From contig DAOUBA010000228.1 in assembly GCA_034432855.1 (NCBI GenBank), positions 1 through 53,441 of the forward strand: 53,441 nt of DNA, in the 5' to 3' direction. Within the stretch, counting starts at the first letter, position 1, and each line of letters begins with the position of its first letter. The translations under genes were made by a program, and so were the position numbers. The stretch is from DAOUBA01 sp034432855 (GTDB taxonomy: Bacteria > Chloroflexota > Anaerolineae > B4-G1). Positions 46,728-53,441 of the stretch are shown in pieces. The notes beneath the pieces are model-generated. The model saw nothing but the letters and a program-made list of their open reading frames with translations, made no database searches and was not told the origin of the DNA.

Positions 46728-48620
46728 ATGGATATCAAAACTGTTGGCGTCGTCGGTTGCGGGCTGATGGGGTCGGGCATCGCACAAACGGCGGCGGAAG
46801 GCGGATTCACGACGATCGTGCGCGAGCCGACCCAGGAGTTGCTGGAGAAGGGCCTGGAGCGAATCCGCGATTTTATGGCAAAGGGTGTGGAGCGAGGCAA
46901 GATGACCCCCGAGCGCCGCGACGAGGTGTGGGCGCGCATCCGGGGGACGACGGATCTGTCCGATCTGGCAGACTGTGATCTCGTGATCGAGGCCATCACC
47001 GAGGTGCGCGACGCCAAAGAAGCCCTGTTCGCCGAACTGGATCGAATCTGCAAACCCAGCGCGATCTTTGCGACCAACACCTCAACCTTCCGCGTTGCGG
47101 AATTAGCGGCAGTGACGAAGCGCCCGAACCTGTTTGCCGGGTTGCACTATTTCTACCCCCCGGTGATCAACAAACTGCTGGAAGTCGTTCGCGACAAAGA
47201 CACCGCGCCCAAAGTCGTCGAGATGCTGTTGAACTTTGGTCGCCTGACCGGCAAGTTGCCGATCCTGGTTGCCGACTCGCCGGGGTTTGCCGTCAATCGC
47301 TTTTTCATCGCGTGGTACAACGAAGCGGCTCGCTTGCTGGACGAAGGTGTGGCGAACATCCCGACGATTGACGCGGCGGCGTGCGAAACGTTCGGCGTCA
47401 CCATGGGCCCGTTCAAACTCATCAACGTGTCGGGCGTGTTTCTCGCGCATCACGGCGCGGCTTCGCTCTACGAATCTTTGGGCGAGTTCTACAAGCCGGC
47501 GACGCACCTGCGCGACCTGTACGAGTCCGGGCAGTTGTGGGACCTCTCCGGCGAAGTGGATGAGGCCCGCAAGCAGGCCGTCGCGGATCGTCTGCTGGCC
47601 GTGGTGTGCGGCGTGGCCGCGCGCGTCGTCGAAGAGGGTGTGGCGACGATCGAGGACGTGGATCGCGGCGCGACGGTCGGCCTGCGCTGGACCAGGGGGC
47701 CGTTCGCGATGATGAACGACATGGGATGGGACCGCGTCATGGAGTTAATGAAACCCGTTGAAGAGAAGTATCCGGGCTTCGTCCCTGACCTGCTCAAGAA
47801 GCAGGCGGCGAGCGGCCAGCCCTGGCCTCTGCGCTACGTGCGGCTGACCGTTGACGGCGCGATTGCCACCATCACGATGAGCCGCCCCGAAGCGCTGAAC
47901 GCGCTCAACGGCAAAGTGCTGCACGAGTTGAAGGACGCGCTCGCGCAGGTGCGCGCGAACCGCGCAGTGCGCGCCGTCATCATCACCGGTGAAGGTGATG
48001 GGTTCATTGCCGGCGCGGACATCAAGGAGATGCAGGCGCTGGCGGACGATCCCGCTGCGATCCGCGAGTTCACCGAACTCGGACAAGGCGTGCTGCGCGA
48101 CATCGAGACCCTGCCGCAACCTGTGATCGCCGCGATCAACGGCTTTGCGCTTGGCGGCGGATTGGAACTCGCGCTCGCCTGCGATATCCGCATCGCTTCG
48201 TCCAGCGCGCGCCTGGGTCTGCCCGAAGTCGGCCTGGGCATTATGCCCGGTTTGGGCGGCACGCAGCGCATGACGCGCCTGGCGGGACGCGGCGTCGCCT
48301 CGGAGCTCATCTTTACCGGCGATCAGATCGGTGCAGAGGAAGCCGCACGTGTGGGACTGGTCAATCGCGTCGTTGCGCCCGCGCAATTGATAGAGACGGC
48401 GCGCCAGTTGGCAGAGCGCATTGCGTCGCGCGCGCCGGTTGCAGTCGCCAAAGCCAAAGCCGCGATCCTCGCCGCAGAGCGGCTGCCGCCGGAAGAAGGG
48501 CTGGCATTCGAACTGGAGCGCGCAATGGAAGTGCACGCGACCCCGGATCGTGTGGAAGGGATGCGGGCGTTCGTCGAAAAGCGCGTGCCGGTCTTCACGG
48601 GACAAGAGCCGGGTACGTGA
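46728..48620 (+). CDS. Fused 3-hydroxyacyl-CoA dehydrogenase / enoyl-CoA hydratase
   Basis: The 630-residue protein has the dehydrogenase first: NAD motif VGVVGCGLMGSGIAQ (residues 6-20), catalytic His140 in GLHYFYPPVINKLLEVV with Glu152, and the second helical repeat GATVGLRWTRGPFAMMNDMG. A crotonase domain follows from about residue 368 (VDGAIATITMSRPEALNALN, GFIAGADIKEMQ), with the catalytic Glu480 (ALGGGLELALACD) and Glu500 (GLPEVGLGIMPGLGG). This order is opposite to FadB and matches archaeal and some bacterial crotonyl-CoA hydratase/3-hydroxybutyryl-CoA dehydrogenases. It would hydrate an enoyl-CoA and oxidise the 3-hydroxyacyl-CoA, feeding the thiolase. Confidence 0.93.
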   Translation: MDIKTVGVVGCGLMGSGIAQTAAEGGFTTIVREPTQELLEKGLERIRDFMAKGVERGKMTPERRDEVWARIRGTTDLSDLADCDLVIEAITEVRDAKEALFAELDRICKPSAIFATNTSTFRVAELAAVTKRPNLFAGLHYFYPPVINKLLEVVRDKDTAPKVVEMLLNFGRLTGKLPILVADSPGFAVNRFFIAWYNEAARLLDEGVANIPTIDAAACETFGVTMGPFKLINVSGVFLAHHGAASLYESLGEFYKPATHLRDLYESGQLWDLSGEVDEARKQAVADRLLAVVCGVAARVVEEGVATIEDVDRGATVGLRWTRGPFAMMNDMGWDRVMELMKPVEEKYPGFVPDLLKKQAASGQPWPLRYVRLTVDGAIATITMSRPEALNALNGKVLHELKDALAQVRANRAVRAVIITGEGDGFIAGADIKEMQALADDPAAIREFTELGQGVLRDIETLPQPVIAAINGFALGGGLELALACDIRIASSSARLGLPEVGLGIMPGLGGTQRMTRLAGRGVASELIFTGDQIGAEEAARVGLVNRVVAPAQLIETARQLAERIASRAPVAVAKAKAAILAAERLPPEEGLAFELERAMEVHATPDRVEGMRAFVEKRVPVFTGQEPGT

Positions 48621-48628
48621 TAGGTGGT

Positions 48629-48690
48629 ACCGTATTCCGTACTCCGTATTCCGTGACAAGCACGGACTACGCAATACGGAACACGTCTCA
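48629..48690. repeat. CGTATTCCGTA-type intergenic repeat
   Basis: CCGTATTCCGTACTCCGTAT and TTCCGTG are followed by CACGGACTACGCAATACGG, giving short direct repeats that also fold into an imperfect hairpin. It is non-coding. Confidence 0.55.
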
Positions 48691-48721
48691 CTTTCCCCCC
48701 ACATCGTGAGATAGCACCAAA

Positions 48722-50836
48722 ATGACCACCCCTCTACAGCAAATTTTCGACGCACGCTCCGTCGCCGTCGTCGGCGCATCCAGGGATCCGTTCAAAGCGG
48801 GGCACCAGGTGGTGCGCACACTGCTTGCCGTCGGATACCTGGGCAGGGTCTATCCGGTCAACCCCAACGAAAACGAAATCCTGGGGTTGCCGTGCTACGG
48901 TTCCATCGCCGAGATCAAAGAACCGCTCGACCTCGTCGTGATCTGTTTGCCGGGCAAAGCGGCCATCACGGTGATGGAAGAAGCCGAGCGACGCGGCGAC
49001 GTCAAAGGCGCTGTGGTGCTCTCCGCCGGATTCGCCGAAATCGCGATCCCGGAAAACGTCGGGGCGCAGAGGCAACTGGCCGAGATCGCCCGGCGTAGCG
49101 GCATTCGCGTCTTCGGACCGAACTGCATCGGGATCATGAACCCCGAGACGAAACTCGTCACCGGTTTCCATCCAGGGGTCAGTCTCGTTCCCGGCAATAT
49201 CGGCTATGTGACGCAGAGCGGTGCGCTCGGCGGCTCGCTCGTGACCCTGGCCCTCAGTCAGCCCAAGCCGCTGGGCTTTGCGCGCTTCGCTCATGTCGGC
49301 AACATGTGCGATGTGTCGAACGTGGAACTGATTCAGGACTACGGCGACGATCCCAGGATAGGAGTGATCCTCGTCTACCTCGAAGGCGTCAAAGACGGCC
49401 GGGAGTTCATGCGCGTCGCGTCCCAGGTGACCCCCAAGAAGCCGGTGCTCGTGCTCAAAGTGGGGCGCACCGAGATCGGCTCTAAGGCGACGCTCTCACA
49501 TACTGGCACGCTCGCCGGGACGGATGCGGTGTACAACGGCGCGTTCAAACAGTGCGGCGTCGTGCGCGTGCACACGATGCACGATTTGATCGCCGGCGCC
49601 AAGGCGATTTCGATGTTGCCCAAACCACGGGGCAACCGGGTGTGCATCCTTACCGAAGCCGGCGGCCTGGGCGTCATCAGCACGGACGAGGTGGAAGCCG
49701 GCGGCGTCCTGGAACTGGCGCCGATGAGCCGGGAGACGTGCGAGAAACTCGCGGCGCTCTTGCCGCCGATGGCCATGGTCTGCAAACCGAACGGGTACGT
49801 GGACACGTCCGCCGCCGCGATGGCGCAGGAATTCGGCGAGGCGATGCGTCTCATCCTGTCCGATCCCAACGTGGATATGGTCGTGTTCAACAGCATTCCG
49901 CCCACATTCCTGCCCCCGATGGATGTCGCCCAGGCCGTCGTGCCGGTGGTCAAAGAGTTCGGCAAACCGGTGGCGGCGTGTTTCACGGTCAATGAAACCG
50001 TGATGGAAACGCGCCGCTACCTCGAGGAGAACGGTATCCCCACCTTCGATACGCCCGATGGCGCCGTGCGCGCGCTGGCGATGCTGACCCAGGCGATGTT
50101 CAGCGTGAGCCATCCACTTGCCGATGTGCCTGCTGCCGATCACCCGATTCTCGAGCGTGCGGTTGCGGAAGGGCGCCACCTTCTGGAGCCCGAGGCGCTG
50201 GATTTCCTCGCCGATCATGCCATCGCGGTGATGCCGCACGTCCTGGCGCGAACCCGGGAAGAGGCGCAACGCGCGGCGATGGAAATGGACGACCCCGTCG
50301 TGCTCAAGGTCGTTTCGCCACACATCATTCACAAGAGTGACGTCGGCGGTGTCCGGCTCAATCTCCAGGGTCACGAGGCGGTGGGTCAGGGGTATGACCA
50401 ATTAAGTGCGCTCGAGCGCACACTACAAACTGACGTTCACGGCATACTGGTCGTGCCGATGGCGCCGCCGGGCCCCGAGTTCATCGTCGGAATGGTGCGC
50501 GACCCTCAGTTTGGTCCCACGATCATGTTCGGCATGGGTGGCGTGTTCGTGGAATTGTTCAGGGACGTGAGTTTCCGCGTCGCGCCGTTTGATCGAGCGG
50601 TCGCGCTGGACATGATCAGGGAGACCAGGGGCTATCGCGTGCTGCAGGGTATGCGCGGTGAGAAACCGAAGGATTTGGCGAGCCTAGCAGAGTTGCTGGT
50701 GCAGGTGTCACAATTGGCCGCGCGGTATCCGCAGATCAAGGAAATTGACCTGAACCCGGTTCGCGTCTACGAAAGCGGGTTCAGCATTTTGGACGCGCGG
50801 ATTTTGCTGGACGTAGAGCAGCCAGACAGCACGTAG
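48722..50836 (+). CDS. ADP-forming acyl-CoA synthetase (fused alpha-beta, acetate-CoA ligase type)
   Basis: The 704-residue protein combines the alpha part (CoA-binding ARSVAVVGASRDPFKAGHQV, then FGPNCIGIMNP and YVTQSGALGGSL) with the phosphorylated His260 (ATLSHTGTLAGTDAVY) and a C-terminal ATP-grasp beta part (VVLKVVSPHIIHKSDVGGV, FGPTIMFGMGGVFVELFRDV, IKEIDLNPV). It converts an acyl-CoA plus ADP and phosphate to the acid, CoA and ATP, or the reverse. At the end of the CoA pathway it could recover ATP by substrate-level phosphorylation. Acyl specificity unknown. Confidence 0.92.
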   Translation: MTTPLQQIFDARSVAVVGASRDPFKAGHQVVRTLLAVGYLGRVYPVNPNENEILGLPCYGSIAEIKEPLDLVVICLPGKAAITVMEEAERRGDVKGAVVLSAGFAEIAIPENVGAQRQLAEIARRSGIRVFGPNCIGIMNPETKLVTGFHPGVSLVPGNIGYVTQSGALGGSLVTLALSQPKPLGFARFAHVGNMCDVSNVELIQDYGDDPRIGVILVYLEGVKDGREFMRVASQVTPKKPVLVLKVGRTEIGSKATLSHTGTLAGTDAVYNGAFKQCGVVRVHTMHDLIAGAKAISMLPKPRGNRVCILTEAGGLGVISTDEVEAGGVLELAPMSRETCEKLAALLPPMAMVCKPNGYVDTSAAAMAQEFGEAMRLILSDPNVDMVVFNSIPPTFLPPMDVAQAVVPVVKEFGKPVAACFTVNETVMETRRYLEENGIPTFDTPDGAVRALAMLTQAMFSVSHPLADVPAADHPILERAVAEGRHLLEPEALDFLADHAIAVMPHVLARTREEAQRAAMEMDDPVVLKVVSPHIIHKSDVGGVRLNLQGHEAVGQGYDQLSALERTLQTDVHGILVVPMAPPGPEFIVGMVRDPQFGPTIMFGMGGVFVELFRDVSFRVAPFDRAVALDMIRETRGYRVLQGMRGEKPKDLASLAELLVQVSQLAARYPQIKEIDLNPVRVYESGFSILDARILLDVEQPDST

Positions 50837-50874
50837 ACGCTCCGGCGAACTCGGGAGAGCCTCTTTTATTTATT

Positions 50875-50901
50875 GCCCGGCTGCAGGTCATAAGGCCGGG
50901 C
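50875..50901 (+). terminator. Hairpin after the acyl-CoA synthetase gene
   Basis: GCCCGGC (50875-50881) pairs with GCCGGGC (50895-50901), followed by TTTACATTCTT. It lies 38 bases after the stop codon and is a plausible but weak terminator. Confidence 0.45.
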
Positions 50902-50935
50902 TTTACATTCTTGCCCCTTCATGCTATATATGAAG
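50902..50935 (+). promoter_or_regulatory. Promoter of tetR with overlapping palindrome
   Basis: TTTACA (50902-50907), 17 bases and TATATA (50925-50930) form a promoter. The inverted repeat CTTCATGCTATATATGAAG (50917-50935) covers the -10 box and is a candidate operator for autoregulation by the TetR protein. Confidence 0.55.
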
Positions 50936-51000
50936 CCCCAATGACCGACCGCATCGTGCAGTAGTTCACCAATCGCAGCAGGTCGTCTTACCGGGGAGAC

Positions 51001-51582
51001 ATGGCAGAGAAACCCGCTACCAAACGTCAAGAGCAGGCGCAGGAAACCAGGGAGCGCATCTACAACGCCGCCATCGCCCTGATGGACCGCAAGGGGTTCG
51101 AGAACCTCACCATCGCCGAGATCAGCAAGGCGGCGGGCGTCTCCGTCGGCGCCTTCTACCACTACTTCGAGTCGAAGAACGACATTCTCGCGGAAATATT
51201 CCGCAAGGCCGACGAGTATTTCTCGACCCAGGTCGTCCTGACGAAAGGGAGCATCCCCGAGCAGATCGTCGAATACTTTGACCACTACGCGAGGTTTAAC
51301 GTAGCCAGCGGCGTGGAACTGACGCAGCAGATCTTTAACCCCAAGATCAAGTTCTTTACGAAGAAAGAACGCCCTATGCTGGCGATGTTGCAGGATTTAA
51401 TTCGTAGGGGGCAAGAAAGGGGAGAGATCAGGGCAGACACAAGCCCGGAAGAACTCGTCAGGTTTCTGTTCGTCGTGGCGCGGGGAGTCGTGTTCGATTG
51501 GAGCCTCTACGACGGGGGCTACGACCTCGAGGCGAGGATGCACGAATACATCGAGAGGCTTGTTTCGACCCTGTCGGCTTAG
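51001..51582 (+). CDS. TetR/AcrR-family transcriptional regulator
   Basis: The 193-residue protein has the TetR helix-turn-helix at residues about 12-58 (TRERIYNAAIALMDRKGFENLTIAEISKAAGVSVGAFYHYFESKNDILAEIF, split by eye). A helical ligand-binding domain follows, with FLFVVARGVVFDWSLYDGGYDLEARM near the end. It is convergent with the FAD-linked oxidase gene and downstream of the CoA-metabolism run; TetR proteins in such places often sense acyl-CoA. A palindrome over its own promoter suggests autoregulation. The start at 51001 follows CCGGGGAGAC. Confidence 0.92.
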   Translation: MAEKPATKRQEQAQETRERIYNAAIALMDRKGFENLTIAEISKAAGVSVGAFYHYFESKNDILAEIFRKADEYFSTQVVLTKGSIPEQIVEYFDHYARFNVASGVELTQQIFNPKIKFFTKKERPMLAMLQDLIRRGQERGEIRADTSPEELVRFLFVVARGVVFDWSLYDGGYDLEARMHEYIERLVSTLSA

Positions 51583-51600
51583 ACTTCGGAAATCTTGCCG

Positions 51601-53247
51601 CTACTCCGTCTCGTAGTACGCATCCCCCAGGTCGTTCGGGTTCAGCGCCTTCCTTACTTTGTGCTGATAACGGAACATGGATGGCTGCGGCGACGCCAGG
51701 TGAATCCGGTCGCGCTCTTCTTTGGGCGTCGTTCGGCCATCGGGGCCGCGGGCTGCGGCATTCCAATTCTCCATGCCGACGCCCCAACCTTTCTCCAGCC
51801 CGAACTCGGTGCAGGCGCTGAAGAATTCGAGCGTGCCCTCGACCGATGCCCTGTCGTACGGATCGAAGTGGGTGAAATTCTCCCACAGGCCGGTGCCCCC
51901 TCCTCCCTGGCCGCCGATCGGCCCCATCGTGCAGTCACCGCCGCCTTGGACAATAGCTCCGCGTTTCTCCCATTCCTTCTTGAACGCGGCTGCTTCCTCG
52001 ACGTGGGACGTTCCAAAGTCAATCGGGCCGAGCAGACCGAAACAGCCGTCGTACCCGCCGCCGTAGACGAGGTTCAGGTTCTTGTGCCCCAGCCGGATCA
52101 GATACAGCAGCGCCCAATCGCGGATCTCTGGCGCGTTCATGGCCTCTACCTTCCAGCCGCCGGTGCGGGCCAGGATCTCGTCGAGCGCCCGCTCCTGCCA
52201 CTCGATGTCCCGCCGGGTCATGCCGGCCAGCACGATCTGAAAGTCGCGCTTGGATTCCTCCGTGACCCGCTGCACTTCCGGGTCTTGCAGAATCTCTTCC
52301 AGGTCGCCCAGCGTTTTGGTGGGGTCGGTGAGAATCTTGACCATGGCGTACTTGAGGTCGCGGCCGAGCATGTTGAATTGCCGGTGGGCCAGGTAGCCGA
52401 TGCCGGCGTCCCAGATCGCGTGCGACGCATCGGCCCAGGCCTTCCACGAGGGGAATGCCAGGGTGTACACCCTAAAGTTATCCGGCAGTCTCGTCCGGTA
52501 GGCCGGGATCGTGCCTTCTACCGGCAGGCTCTCCGGGCCGGGCCAGGCGAAGAGTTTGATCGCGCACTTGGTGAACACGCCCATCGCGCCCTTGGTGCCG
52601 AGATAGCCCCGGAACACGCCTCTCATGCTCGGCCCCGGGCCTTCGCCGCAGAACCAGCCGCACCCGGAGCCCAATGACCCCGTCCGCAGAATCTCACCGG
52701 TGGGCATGACCCACTCGACACCCAGGAGATTCTCGTAATACCAGCCGCCGTACAGGTTGCTCGGTCCGGAGCCGAAATACGAGGTGGCGCTGGCCAGCGG
52801 CGAACAACTACAGCCGGAGCCCGGGATGTGCGTATTCAGGCCCACCTTCATCGCTTCGGCTTGCAGCGTGGCCCCGATGACGCCCGGCTCGATCACGGCG
52901 AACATGTTCTTCTCGTCTATCTCCAGAATGCGGTCCATGCGCCGCATATCCAACTGGATCGTGTCGTCCTCCGAGGGATACCCCTGCGCCGACCAGAAGG
53001 TGCTGGAAGCCTTGAACTTGATCTTGTACTTGTTGCACAGTTTGACGATCGCCTGCACCTCCTCGGTGCTCCCCGGCAGCAGGACAGCTGCCCCCCGTGG
53101 CGTAAACGTGTCGTAGAAAGGGCCGATGTGGATGGCCGTGTGCGCCAGCGAATAACGGTACGAATCGAGCAACGCCGGATCATCGGAGATGTTCTGAGGC
53201 CCGACGATGTCTTCCAGGGCCTTGTATACATCGCGTGGGAGACTCAT
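51601..53247 (-). CDS. FAD-linked oxidase (GlcD / 4-cresol dehydrogenase-type, PCMH fold)
   Basis: The start is the ATG at 53247, six bases after GGAGAGG (548 aa). The FAD-binding PCMH domain contains AAVLLPGSTEEVQAIVKLCNKY, FKASSTFWSAQGYPSEDDTIQ, FAVIEPGVIGATLQAEAMKVG, ENLLGVEWVMPTGEILRTGS and MRGVFRGYLGTKGAMGVFTKCAIKLF, read in parts. The C-terminal domain (about residues 270-548) ends in RKALNPNDLGDAYYETE, matching the conserved NPN-type end of this superfamily. Members oxidise hydroxyacids or para-alkylphenols. There is no Fe-S or cytochrome partner gene beside it, so the electron acceptor is unknown. Cys-rich loops (GSGCSCS, GSGCGWFCGEG) are unusual for the family. Confidence 0.87.
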   Translation of the reverse strand: MSLPRDVYKALEDIVGPQNISDDPALLDSYRYSLAHTAIHIGPFYDTFTPRGAAVLLPGSTEEVQAIVKLCNKYKIKFKASSTFWSAQGYPSEDDTIQLDMRRMDRILEIDEKNMFAVIEPGVIGATLQAEAMKVGLNTHIPGSGCSCSPLASATSYFGSGPSNLYGGWYYENLLGVEWVMPTGEILRTGSLGSGCGWFCGEGPGPSMRGVFRGYLGTKGAMGVFTKCAIKLFAWPGPESLPVEGTIPAYRTRLPDNFRVYTLAFPSWKAWADASHAIWDAGIGYLAHRQFNMLGRDLKYAMVKILTDPTKTLGDLEEILQDPEVQRVTEESKRDFQIVLAGMTRRDIEWQERALDEILARTGGWKVEAMNAPEIRDWALLYLIRLGHKNLNLVYGGGYDGCFGLLGPIDFGTSHVEEAAAFKKEWEKRGAIVQGGGDCTMGPIGGQGGGGTGLWENFTHFDPYDRASVEGTLEFFSACTEFGLEKGWGVGMENWNAAARGPDGRTTPKEERDRIHLASPQPSMFRYQHKVRKALNPNDLGDAYYETE

Positions 53248-53346
53248 TTTAACCTCTCCTACTATGAAAGCCAATCCTCACGCAGGGGCCTCTAGTGGCC
53301 TTGTTTCCTTGCCTGCATCCCTAACCCGGACAAGCCGGAACCAAAA

Positions 53347-53429
53347 ACCACCAAGGGCACGAAGGGCACACAAAGGACACGAAGGAATTCCTTTATTTCC
53401 TTTGTGTGACTTTGTGTCCTTCGTGGTGA
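53347..53429. repeat. CACAAAGG/CCTTTGTG-type palindromic intergenic repeat
   Basis: ACCACCAAGGGCACGAAGG with CACAAAGGACACGAAGG pairs with CCTTTGTG, then TTTGTGTCCTTCGTGGTG, forming a long interrupted hairpin at the window end. It is the fullest of three copies (2388-2421, 8240-8315). Confidence 0.65.
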
Positions 53430-53441
53430 ATTTTCTTGCCC

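Overview
The window looks like chromosome from an anaerobic bacterium, most plausibly a Chloroflexota (Anaerolineae- or Dehalococcoidia-like) lineage. The pointers are lipoproteins with Pro/Thr/Ala-rich linkers, GGAGG ribosome sites, sigma-70 promoters, many oxygen-sensitive Fe-S, corrinoid and AOR-type enzymes, and many small palindromic repeats. There is no rRNA or other phylogenetic marker, so the assignment is an inference. No tRNA, rRNA, CRISPR array or complete insertion sequence was seen.

Layout. (1) 1-3.7 kb: a cut gene, a frameshifted sensor gene, a DUF951 protein, a tubby/LURP-one-like protein of unknown role, a MITE-like repeat, a small protein and a GT2 glycosyltransferase. (2) 3.7-8.3 kb: a corrinoid methyltransferase locus built around divergent promoters, with a GntR regulator and one corrinoid protein leftward, and a DUF1638 protein, a second corrinoid protein and a URO-D/MtaA-like methyltransferase rightward. 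(3) 8.3-27.2 kb: about 19 kb of co-directional genes. They are a zinc alcohol dehydrogenase, a tungsten-type aldehyde:ferredoxin oxidoreductase (AOR) with a MoaD/ThiS protein, a Liv-type ABC importer, an SDR dehydrogenase, a metallo-beta-lactamase-fold protein, a C_GCAxxG_C_C protein, a complete HdrA-FlxD-FlxC-FlxB-FlxA-HdrC-HdrB set and a DsrC with both redox cysteines. (4) 27.3-34.9 kb (minus strand): an IclR regulator, then a sugar operon (solute-binding lipoprotein, two permeases, a GH13 sucrose-phosphorylase-type enzyme) next to its LacI regulator. (5) 35.0-50.8 kb (plus strand): nitroreductase, a V4R-like small protein, a two-subunit class I CoA-transferase, ferredoxin, cupin, a U32-like TIM barrel, a creatininase-family amidohydrolase, a second AOR/MoaD pair, two adjacent CaiB/BaiF proteins, a thiolase, a fused 3-hydroxyacyl-CoA dehydrogenase/enoyl-CoA hydratase and an ADP-forming acyl-CoA synthetase. 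(6) 51.0-53.2 kb: a TetR regulator convergent with an FAD-linked oxidase.

How it may work together. Region 3 reads as an alcohol/aldehyde oxidation module. The alcohol dehydrogenase would make NADH, AOR would make reduced ferredoxin, and the Flx-Hdr complex would oxidise NADH and pass electrons to ferredoxin and to the DsrC disulfide encoded at the end of the same gene run. Region 2 could supply a methyl-transfer or demethylation step. Region 5 reads as CoA activation, beta-oxidation-like steps and ATP recovery by an ADP-forming synthetase, for an acid whose identity cannot be read from the sequence. The most notable points are the DsrC-coupled Flx-Hdr set beside alcohol/aldehyde enzymes, the paired CaiB proteins that both appear to lack the catalytic aspartate, the duplicated AOR/MoaD pairs, and a MITE-like family in which one copy has an 8-bp target duplication inside the importer gene run.
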